Below are positions 8,596 to 14,796 of a DNA stretch of 35,271 bases, piece after piece. The translations under genes were made by a program, and so were the position numbers. Source of the stretch: an uncultured Alphaproteobacteria bacterium (lineage in GTDB: Bacteria > Pseudomonadota > Alphaproteobacteria > HIMB59 > GCA-002718135); assembly GCA_902511405.1 (NCBI GenBank), contig CABXEZ010000012.1:1-35271 (forward strand), in the 5' to 3' direction. Every line of letters begins with the position of its first letter. Positions within the stretch are counted from its first letter, which is position 1. The notes beneath the pieces are model-generated. The model saw only the letters and a program-made list of their open reading frames with translations. It was not told the DNA's origin and searched no databases.

Positions 8596-8676
8596 AACTA
8601 TTCCACTAAAAAAATCACTTCTTGTGTATCTAGCCTAACGACTGCTTCTGTTTAACTAAAAAGCAAAAAAATAATA

Positions 8677-8903
8677 CTAAAGTAGTGACAATAACAAGAT
8701 TGTGCTGTGTATGTATTGTTTATCACAAGTAATGAAAACTATTTCAGCTGGATATACTTATGCGAGATTTGCTTGACTATGTATCATTGCTACAACTATC
8801 ATAGACAATTTAAGATTTAATCAATGGCCTAATATATTGTGAGATGTCTTCTTTTTCCAGCAACTCCATAGCCAGCAATACATACTCTGTATTTATGCTT
8901 CAT
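8677..8903 (-). pseudogene. Broken Gfo/Idh/MocA-family oxidoreductase remnant
   Basis: Immediately after the TAA of the SDR gene an ATG (8903) opens a frame reading MKHKYRVCIAGYGVAGKRRH, the classic N-terminal Rossmann start of Gfo/Idh/MocA oxidoreductases (GxGxxG). It stops at TAG 8829-8831 after 24 codons. Further on, in another frame from about 8745 down to a TAG at 8677, comes EIVFITCDKQYIHSTILL. This matches the family's next strand, which typically reads D-x-V-F-I-x-T-x-x-x-x-H. The spacing between the two is about 15 codons too short and contains stops, and the substrate-binding domain is missing. This is therefore a decaying NAD(P)-dependent sugar oxidoreductase, the last member of the cassette starting at 11224. 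Confidence 0.65.
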
Positions 8904-9647
8904 TTAAATAACTCCACCATTTACATCTATTATAGAGCCAGTTAGATAACTAGAGCTATCTGTTGATAAAAAAATCATTACATCAGCGACTTCTTCTGGC
9001 TTAGCTATTCTTCCGATAGGTATATTTTTTTTTAAATTATTTAAATTAATTTTATTTTTCTTGATTGCTTTTTCTAGCATTTTAGTTTTAGTTTGTCCTG
9101 GAGCAACACAATTAACTCTTATTGCAAATTTTGAAAGTTCAAAAGCTAATTGTCTAGTAAATCCAATAATAGCAGCTTTGCTAGCTGTATAATGAACACC
9201 CGCTATTATACTTTTACTCCTCCCGGCTATAGAGGATGTATTAATTATAATGCCTTTATTGGAATTTTTTTTCAAATATGGAATAACAAATTTTGAACAT
9301 AAGAACGTTGAAGTTAAGTTATTATTAATTATTTTATTCCAGTCTTCTAAATTTATATTATCTATTTTTGCATCTGAGCTTATGCCAGCTATATTGAATA
9401 ACCCATCTATACGGCCAAATTTTTTATAAGCATCTGCTATAAATTTTTTAATAAATATCTGATTAATTAAATCTCCTTTAAAACATAGAAATTTTTTTTT
9501 ATTTTTAAATATTTTTTTATTTGTTTTTAAATTTCTACTAACAAGAACAACATTATGTCCTAGATTATATAATTTTTCTGCAACTGCTTTACCTATTCCA
9601 TTAGATGCACCAGTAACTATGTAAGTTTTTTTTATTTTTTGTAACAA
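8904..9647 (-). CDS. Short-chain dehydrogenase/reductase (FabG-like)
   Basis: This 247-residue classical SDR should be cytoplasmic and NAD(P)-dependent. The nucleotide-binding motif TGASNGIG is at 12-19, the NIAG motif at 85-88, the catalytic Asn in NNNL near 109, Ser at 138/139, and Tyr153 and Lys157 in YTASK. It ends with TGSIIDVNGG, typical of the family. The substrate is probably a sugar or polyol derivative, judging by the cassette, but this cannot be read from sequence. The only start is TTG at 9647, one base after the cupin stop, so translation is likely coupled. The remnant oxidoreductase starts directly after its stop. Confidence 0.88.
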   Translation of the reverse strand: MLQKIKKTYIVTGASNGIGKAVAEKLYNLGHNVVLVSRNLKTNKKIFKNKKKFLCFKGDLINQIFIKKFIADAYKKFGRIDGLFNIAGISSDAKIDNINLEDWNKIINNNLTSTFLCSKFVIPYLKKNSNKGIIINTSSIAGRSKSIIAGVHYTASKAAIIGFTRQLAFELSKFAIRVNCVAPGQTKTKMLEKAIKKNKINLNNLKKNIPIGRIAKPEEVADVMIFLSTDSSSYLTGSIIDVNGGVI

Positions 9648-9648
9648 G

Positions 9649-10104
9649 TTAAAAATCTTTAGGTGATTGATCTACTTCTGGATGAAAATGAGGAATATCT
9701 GGAGAACATATAGCTAATCTTATTGAATTTTCTTTTCCAATAGTTTTAATTTTATGCTGTTTCGTTTTGGGTACGAATACTATGTCGCCAATAGATGCGT
9801 TTATAATCCCAATATCTTCAATCCACCATTTAATATTTCCTTTTAATATTACCCACCACTCATCTTCTTTTTTATGATAATGAGTTCTGTTTGTTTCACC
9901 TGGTTTTTGATAAATTAACGTAGCGCTGAAAACATCATTATATATTACTCTGCGAGCCCAGCTTTTATCTCCATTTTTATTTTTTTCTATTAATTTATTT
10001 AAATCAGTATGATAATTATTATCTTTGTCGAAAAAAAGTTCTTGGACGCCATCTTTTTTTAAAACATCGGTAGCATCATTTTGCTTAACAGGTCTATTTT
10101 TCAT
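9649..10104 (-). CDS. Cupin-domain protein
   Basis: This 151-residue protein has one cupin barrel. Motif 1 reads RTHYHKKEDEWWVILKGN, with probable metal ligands His75, His77 and Glu82. Motif 2 is GDIVFVPKTKQHKI, with His117 as the fourth ligand. All four usual ligands are present, so it is probably a metal-binding isomerase, dioxygenase or epimerase-like protein. It lies between the NIPSNAP gene (40-base gap) and the SDR (one-base gap) in the same operon, which points to a sugar-acid or polyketide-like small molecule as substrate. The exact reaction is unknown. Confidence 0.82.
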   Translation of the reverse strand: MKNRPVKQNDATDVLKKDGVQELFFDKDNNYHTDLNKLIEKNKNGDKSWARRVIYNDVFSATLIYQKPGETNRTHYHKKEDEWWVILKGNIKWWIEDIGIINASIGDIVFVPKTKQHKIKTIGKENSIRLAICSPDIPHFHPEVDQSPKDF

Positions 10105-10144
10105 AATTAGTTTTTATCATATTAGAACAATTATTAATATCAAA

Positions 10145-10441
10145 TTATAAAAAATCTACTGAATTTAAAAAAATATTTTCTTGCTTTAAATAAAAAGCTT
10201 TTACAGTTTTTATATATTTTTTCATTTTTATATCATTAGCAAATTTATTTCTTTGTAGGTCTCTTTCAGCATAATCTTTCCACTTATATATATGATACAC
10301 TTGATTAAGTGTCCCTGATTCAGATATCCATATACCTTTACAATCAAAATATTTTTTTATATAAAAATAGTTTTCAGACCATAAATTCATTAATTCGCCT
10401 ACTTTATTAGGTTTAATTGTATATATTCTTAGCTCAAACAT
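10145..10441 (-). CDS. NIPSNAP-family small protein
   Basis: This is a 98-residue protein with the NIPSNAP ferredoxin-like pattern. It starts FELRIYTIKPNKVGELMNLW, then has the conserved block GIWISESGTLNQVYHIYKWKD and a following Arg-rich helix. Members are usually single-domain dimers. Several sit in catabolic or biosynthetic operons without a proven activity. It begins 12 bases after the stop of the cytidylyltransferase gene and belongs to the same operon. Confidence 0.82.
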   Translation of the reverse strand: MFELRIYTIKPNKVGELMNLWSENYFYIKKYFDCKGIWISESGTLNQVYHIYKWKDYAERDLQRNKFANDIKMKKYIKTVKAFYLKQENIFLNSVDFL

Positions 10442-10453
10442 AATTTATATATT

Positions 10454-11224
10454 TTAAATTTTAATTGATTTTAAAATTGCCTCTGCTTTTTTTAAATCAG
10501 CAGGAACATCGATTGATTGTGTATCTTTCAAAAAAATTGATTTTGGAATAAAATCATTATTAACAAGTCTTACAGCATGTGTATCCTCAGATACCTCTGT
10601 CGGGCATGGTTTTATAGAAGAGAATCTATTAAGGCTTTTATTTTTCCAAAGGTGAAATCCTGTGTGTCGGTAAATATTACTTTTAAATAAACCTTTCCAA
10701 TCAGAAGGTATTTTAGATCTAGAGAACCATTTGATAATATCATTTTTGTCTTTAATTAATTTAACAAAATTTGGATTATCAGCAAGATTATAATTTAACT
10801 TTGCAGTAGATACATAAACATCTATTTTATTGTTATTGTCAATATTATCTAATATTTTCTTTAACCACCCATCTATTAAATTTGTAAACAGTAATGGTTC
10901 ATCACCTTGCATTTCGACAATCCACTTATCTTTTAATTTGTATGCAACTTCAGCTACTCTATTTGAAGCACAATTATGTTTTTTAGTCATCATAACATTA
11001 AATTTATTTTTTTTACAAAAACTAAAAATCTTTTTTGAATCTGTGGCTATTATTACTTTCTTACAAAAAGAACTTTCAAGACAATTTTTATAAACTCTTT
11101 CTACAACAGTTTTTCCATTTAAATTTTTAAGAGGTTTTCCATAAAACCTTGATGAATTCATACGAGCAGGAATTATAAATATTAATTTATTTAAAAATCT
11201 AGTATAATTTTTTTTTTTATTCAT
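10454..11224 (-). CDS. CMP-sugar-acid synthetase, KdsB-like cytidylyltransferase
   Basis: This 256-residue protein belongs to the KdsB branch of cytidylyltransferases, which activate KDO-type sugar acids as CMP derivatives for surface polysaccharide. Motifs are IPARMNSSRFYGKPL (18-32, CTP-binding loop), IATDS (59-63), SNRVAEV (87-93, equivalent to GTDRxxE), MQGDEPL (105-111) and SIDVPADLKKAE (237-248). Two parts differ from standard KdsB: the GTDR-type motif reads ASNR, and the usual LEQLR segment is replaced by TEVSEDTHAVRL. The substrate may therefore be another 2-keto sugar acid. It is the first intact gene of the cassette; the region upstream is a decayed gene. Confidence 0.82.
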   Translation of the reverse strand: MNKKKNYTRFLNKLIFIIPARMNSSRFYGKPLKNLNGKTVVERVYKNCLESSFCKKVIIATDSKKIFSFCKKNKFNVMMTKKHNCASNRVAEVAYKLKDKWIVEMQGDEPLLFTNLIDGWLKKILDNIDNNNKIDVYVSTAKLNYNLADNPNFVKLIKDKNDIIKWFSRSKIPSDWKGLFKSNIYRHTGFHLWKNKSLNRFSSIKPCPTEVSEDTHAVRLVNNDFIPKSIFLKDTQSIDVPADLKKAEAILKSIKI

Positions 11225-11463
11225 TAATTTTTATTAAGTTTTTTTTAAATTGAATATATATTTTCAGAATTTAAATATCAATATATTATATATTATAAAT
11301 TTAAATTTTTCATAATTTTAATATACTTCTTATTTTGATTCAAGGTTCTGTAAATGCATTATTTCTTTATATTATATTTTAATTATTTGGACTTTCCATG
11401 AATAACCATTTAAATTTAAAATAACGACAAAAGGTATATCTTGATGTGTTACACTTATCTTAA

Positions 11464-11862
11464 AATGAATTGTACTGCTGAAACAAATAATCAGTAGCTT
11501 TAATTTTTTTAATTATTTTTGAAAAAATATCCTTTTTTTTCTCATTGACATTTTCATCTTATTTTATTCTTTCTGATGAACTTTCTTCAGATCTTGATTT
11601 AGCTTCTTCTAAAGTATTTTCTTTATCTTTTTCTAAAAGATATCTTATAAAAATATATATTTACCAAAATTTTTTATGGATTATTTAAATAAATACTTAT
11701 TTCATTACCATTATAATAAAAATACAACATAATTTTAGTTTTAGAAAAATCTTTCGATATTTCTTGCCAATTTTTAAGAAAATTTTGTTAAAAAAAGTAC
11801 TACTTAATTCTCCAGAAATTTCAATTTTATTATTTTTATTATTAAAATTCTTACTTTTATGC
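11464..11862 (-). pseudogene. Decayed unidentified coding sequence
   Basis: The 710-bp gap 11225-11933 has no intact gene but keeps coding character on the minus strand. From about 11862 one frame reads KIEISGELSSTFF, a stop, then QNFLKNWQEISKDFSKTKIM and ISIYLNNP up to TAA at 11674. A shifted frame then gives RYLLEKDKENTLEEAKSRSE, a stop at 11559, and further charged sequence ending near 11464. The aromatic/charged balance and the continuity across stops suggest a gene ruined by frameshifts and nonsense changes. I cannot name the family. It lies upstream of and co-oriented with the sugar cassette, so it was probably part of it. The flanks, 11225-11463 and 11863-11933, show nothing I can identify. 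Confidence 0.4.
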
Positions 11863-11933
11863 CTTTATAGGTTTATTATTTATTATTAAATGTGTGGTTC
11901 TCGTCAATTTAGTAGGTAAAAATTAAAATAGTT

Positions 11934-12701
11934 TTACCACCTCAAACTCATACAGCTTAAACCTGCATCAACTTTAGCGATTTCATTAACTTTTACTTTT
12001 ATGATATTATATTTTTTAGACAACATCTCTTCAGCCCTAACAAAACCATCAGGAAGTAATAACTTGTCATTTATTCTAAGAGCGTTTGATGCACCTTCTT
12101 CTCCAATTGGTAATTCAATTAAGTGATAATGTGATTTGAGATAATCTAATTGTGCCATTTTATTACTTACTAAAATTGTATCATCATCTATGATACTGCA
12201 CTCAGACTTAAAGTGCAGAATATCATCTGGTGTTTCGCATATCTCAACTGTTGCACCAAGACTTTGAAGTATTTTTGATAAATTATCTGCTCCCAATTTA
12301 TTTGTTCTATTTGAGAGACCAATAATAAAATGATTATTGATATTTAAAATATCCCCACCTTCAACAAAGCCATCTTCAATAAATAAAATGTTATCAAAGA
12401 AATGTTTGATTTCATTTTTAATAATATTTTTTTCTCCGTTTCTGCTTGGGTCAAATGGATTTAATATAATGACATTAGATTTGTAAGTAAGTGCTGGATC
12501 TTCAACAAATATACTATCTGGATATTCTTCTAGAGATTCTAGTAATTTTATTTGTAAACCAGCTGCTTTAATTGCTTTAATATAATTTGAATGCTCTTTA
12601 GCTATTACTTCATACTTAGGATGTAAATTTTGTGAGCTTAATCCATTTTGAATACTTTTATTTGGCAGTCTAATAATTGCATTTTTAAAGGAGTAACTCA
12701 T
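11934..12701 (-). CDS. ddaH: Dimethylargininase (N,N-dimethylarginine dimethylaminohydrolase)
   Basis: This 255-residue protein matches the DDAH branch of the amidinotransferase superfamily, which hydrolyses methylated arginine to citrulline and methylamine or dimethylamine. Visible motifs are SIFVEDPAL (63-71), EGGDIL (114-119), IGLSNRTN (127-134), LHFKSECS (162-169, catalytic His163) and GLSCMSLR near the C-terminus (nucleophile Cys250). Length and motif order are normal. It is cytoplasmic. It stands alone, with no arginine or citrulline genes nearby, so it probably recycles nitrogen from methylarginine. Arginine deiminase is longer and lacks this spacing, so DDAH is the better call. Confidence 0.88.
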   Translation of the reverse strand: MSYSFKNAIIRLPNKSIQNGLSSQNLHPKYEVIAKEHSNYIKAIKAAGLQIKLLESLEEYPDSIFVEDPALTYKSNVIILNPFDPSRNGEKNIIKNEIKHFFDNILFIEDGFVEGGDILNINNHFIIGLSNRTNKLGADNLSKILQSLGATVEICETPDDILHFKSECSIIDDDTILVSNKMAQLDYLKSHYHLIELPIGEEGASNALRINDKLLLPDGFVRAEEMLSKKYNIIKVKVNEIAKVDAGLSCMSLRW

Positions 12702-12780
12702 AATTTATTACTTTGTTCTATAAATATGATAAATTTTATAAACATTTAAAGAAAAACAATCTTGAAAAAAAGGATATTTG

Positions 12781-13050
12781 ATGAAAATAATTATGAATGT
12801 CGAAATTAGAGAAGGTTACCCAAAATGGAAAGAGCTCTTTGATAGCGCAGATGAAGCAAGAAAAAAATATGGGGTCAAAGTTCTAGCCTACGGTCATCCT
12901 AAAGATAATGAAAATAAAGTATATCAAGTCTTAGAGGTAGACGATATGAATCAAATGCAAGAAGCTATGAAGGATCCAGAAATAGCCAAGGCAAGAACAG
13001 ATGCTGGTGTTGATTTAGATACACAAGAAATAGTCTTCTTAGTTGAGTAG
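12781..13050 (+). CDS. Small ABM-like (ferredoxin-fold) protein
   Basis: The 89-residue protein starts MKIIMNVEIREGYPKWKELF and continues with a helix, the strand GVKVLAYGHPKDNENKVYQVLEV and a second helix. This is the pattern of dimeric alpha/beta-barrel proteins such as antibiotic-biosynthesis-monooxygenase-like or DUF3764-like families. No active-site residue can be assigned. I chose ATG at 12781 because AGGA lies 6 bases upstream; a TTG directly before it is less likely. An intrinsic terminator follows at 13162-13185. Confidence 0.68.
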   Translation: MKIIMNVEIREGYPKWKELFDSADEARKKYGVKVLAYGHPKDNENKVYQVLEVDDMNQMQEAMKDPEIAKARTDAGVDLDTQEIVFLVE

Positions 13051-13096
13051 ATTAAAATAGCTTGGTATTAATTTTAAAATCTCTATAGGCACATGT

Positions 13097-13137
13097 GAGG
13101 GTATAAAGTCTCCTTCCACGGGAGAAGTTTTGCCCTC
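13097..13137. other. Compact hairpin in intergenic region
   Basis: GAGGG (13097-13101) pairs with CCCTC (13133-13137), and TCTCC (13109-13113) pairs with GGAGA (13121-13125), with partly paired bases between and a 7-base loop. It lies 47 bases after the stop of the small ABM-like gene. The GC-rich arms stand out from the local AT background, so it may be a processed 3' end or a small RNA. Confidence 0.45.
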
Positions 13138-13161
13138 ATTATCTCTCTTCTCATAACTATT

Positions 13162-13185
13162 AACAACTAATATCTGTTGTTTTTT
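13162..13185 (+). terminator. Intrinsic terminator
   Basis: AACAAC (13162-13167) pairs with GTTGTT (13176-13181) around an 8-base loop, and the stem runs into a T6 tract. In the plus direction this is a small rho-independent terminator for the gene at 12781-13050. Confidence 0.5.
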
Positions 13186-13213
13186 AATTCTGCAAAATTG
13201 TTATAAGATGTTA

Positions 13214-13260
13214 GGGCAATAAGGGACCCATAAGTCGTTGCTTTGAATCTCTTGTTGTCC
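13214..13260 (-). terminator. Stem-loop 3' of exported rhodanese (element 1)
   Basis: GGGCAATAAG (13214-13223) pairs over 10 positions, two of them G-U type, with CTTGTTGTCC (13251-13260). It begins 8 bases after the stop of the exported rhodanese gene on the minus strand. It resembles element 2 at 13789-13837 in sequence and size. There is no U-tract, so it may protect or process the 3' end rather than terminate. Confidence 0.4.
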
Positions 13261-13267
13261 TCAATCT

Positions 13268-13684
13268 TCAATTAATTTGTGGTATAACGGTTACTAGTTT
13301 TTCATCAATCCAAGAGGTTATCCCTTTTTGAGCGTTATAAATAACATTATCAAATTTTGTATCCATCATTTCGGCAATTATTCTAGATCTGTTGCCTGAT
13401 CTGCAAATTAAGATTAAAGGTTCACCTTCCTCTACTTCTAAAAGTAATTGCTTATACCATTCATCAAAATCATAATTTCCTTTTTTATCAAAAAAGGTTA
13501 ACAGAATACTGTCTGGAATAACTCCCGTTTGTTTCCACTCAGAACTACTTCTTACGTCTACAATTGGAATATTTGTATTTGATAATTCTAAAATTTGCTT
13601 GTTATTAACATCCACAACATCTGCAAATGCAAATTTTATAGTTAATAAACAAACTATAAATTTTACATAAAATCTATTATTCAT
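13268..13684 (-). CDS. Exported rhodanese
   Basis: This is a single rhodanese domain of 138 residues with a signal peptide (1-21, FAFA then DVVDV), so it should act in the periplasm. The domain shows IVDVRSSSEWKQTGVIPDS (41-59) and the complete active-site loop LICRSGNRS with catalytic Cys94. It ends with AQKGITSWIDEK. This loop is the classical CRSGxRS form, unlike the cytoplasmic rhodanese at 5388. Likely roles are sulfane-sulfur transfer or redox and cyanide handling in the periplasm. It is bracketed by two similar stem-loops on the same strand. Confidence 0.88.
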   Translation of the reverse strand: MNNRFYVKFIVCLLTIKFAFADVVDVNNKQILELSNTNIPIVDVRSSSEWKQTGVIPDSILLTFFDKKGNYDFDEWYKQLLLEVEEGEPLILICRSGNRSRIIAEMMDTKFDNVIYNAQKGITSWIDEKLVTVIPQIN

Positions 13685-13756
13685 ATAATAATACTACCAT
13701 CTTCTAAGTTGCTTGTTAAGTAATCTGGTCATTGGAGGTTTCATTATTTTATTAAC

Positions 13757-13768
13757 TCGTTATAACGA
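13757..13768. promoter_or_regulatory. Perfect 12-bp palindrome TCGTTATAACGA
   Basis: This self-complementary 12-mer lies about 73 bases upstream of the ATG of the exported rhodanese (13684) and next to stem-loop element 2. Its position and symmetry fit a dimeric repressor operator. There is no direct evidence, and the only other partial copy nearby is GTTATAAG before element 1. Confidence 0.35.
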
Positions 13769-13788
13769 ATTGAGTGCCAAACACTCTA

Positions 13789-13837
13789 GGGCAAAAAAGT
13801 TCCCAGTCAGTTACATCTCTGGTTTCTTTTTTGTCCC
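13789..13837 (-). terminator. Stem-loop 3' of dioxygenase gene (element 2)
   Basis: GGGCAAAAAAG (13789-13799) pairs with CTTTTTTGTCCC (13826-13837) with one bulged base, and CCAG/CTGG extend the stem inward. It starts 26 bases after the dioxygenase stop on the minus strand, so it may end that transcript before the rhodanese gene. Arms and spacing resemble element 1. Confidence 0.5.
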
Positions 13838-13862
13838 CCAATAACCTCAAATTTTTTATAAT

Positions 13863-14678
13863 TTAATTTTTAGAATAAATTAAAGGATTAATGTCATTAT
13901 TATTTAGCTGATCACCTGCTTTTAAAGATTGATAATAGCTTTCAGGTAAAATGTTTCTTGTTCCATTAAACGTAGATCCATCAGGCATAAAACCACAGGT
14001 CATGGCACGCCGTGATCCTGGAGTCATATTTGCACTAGCTCCGTGCATCATTAATCCATTATGAAAAGAACAGCTGCCTGCACGCATGGGAGCAGCAACA
14101 GGTGGTTGTAATTTTAACAGTTCAGGATTTAATTCAAAAATTCTATCTGGCGTTGCTCCTGCTTCAGGTTTGACATAACTTTTTGTATGTGAACCTGGAA
14201 TAAAAAAAAGACATCCATTATTGACAGTAGCATCATCAAAGGCGATCCATATTGTAATGGCATGTTTAGAGTCAAAAGACCAAATAGGATTATCTTGATG
14301 CCAATAGGTTTGTTGTGCGTATGGTAATTTAAATAATGCTTGGTCTTGCCAAATTCTAACACCATCAATACCTTCCAAATCAGCTGCCATTTTTCCAATT
14401 CTCTCATCAAAAATCAGCTCCCTAAAAGGTTCATTATCCATCCACAATTGCATACGTTGCTGAAAATAGCCCTTAATATCCTTCTTGTGCTTTATCGCAT
14501 CATTTTCTTCAGAATAATCTCCTTTCGTGGGCATAGGATTGTCACTCCTTAATCTAACAGCTTCACCTACTTTATTTCGCCAATCCTCTAATTCTTTAAT
14601 ATCTAAAAAATCATCAATTACTAAGAAACCATCACTTCTATAAGTAGTTATTTGTTCTTCTGTTAAATTATTTTTCAT
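13863..14678 (-). CDS. Phytanoyl-CoA dioxygenase family (PhyH) 2OG-Fe(II) oxygenase
   Basis: This 271-residue cytoplasmic protein of the PhyH family uses Fe(II) and 2-oxoglutarate. The iron triad is visible: His127 and Asp129 in YWHQDNP and His212 in MMHGAS. Arg222 or Arg223 in PGSRRAM probably binds 2-oxoglutarate. CLFFIPGSH is also typical. Family members hydroxylate or cleave many small molecules, including phosphonates, fatty acyls and methylated compounds, so the substrate is open. It is divergent from an alpha-L-rhamnosidase gene across 118 bp that carries a perfect palindrome, which suggests shared control and a carbohydrate or glycoside-linked substrate. Confidence 0.87.
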   Translation of the reverse strand: MKNNLTEEQITTYRSDGFLVIDDFLDIKELEDWRNKVGEAVRLRSDNPMPTKGDYSEENDAIKHKKDIKGYFQQRMQLWMDNEPFRELIFDERIGKMAADLEGIDGVRIWQDQALFKLPYAQQTYWHQDNPIWSFDSKHAITIWIAFDDATVNNGCLFFIPGSHTKSYVKPEAGATPDRIFELNPELLKLQPPVAAPMRAGSCSFHNGLMMHGASANMTPGSRRAMTCGFMPDGSTFNGTRNILPESYYQSLKAGDQLNNNDINPLIYSKN

Positions 14679-14704
14679 AGTCCTATAATATTTTATTAAA
14701 TATG

Positions 14705-14719
14705 ATCATAATTTATGAT
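14705..14719. promoter_or_regulatory. 15-bp palindromic operator candidate between dioxygenase and rhamnosidase
   Basis: ATCATAATTTATGAT has two perfect 7-base half-sites around one central base. It lies 27 bases from the dioxygenase ATG and 78 bases from the rhamnosidase ATG, in the only promoter space available to both genes. That is where a dimeric regulator would control both. The site is AT-rich, so chance cannot be excluded. Confidence 0.45.
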
Positions 14720-14796
14720 TATTTTCAAATAAATTTAATTTTTTTTTAATATGTTCTTGTTTAAAAATTAAAACAATTATTAATGGTACTGATTTT

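Noticed and set aside
12778-12780. TTG start one codon before the ABM-like protein
   Set aside because: The following ATG has AGGA at proper spacing and the adjacent TTG adds nothing.
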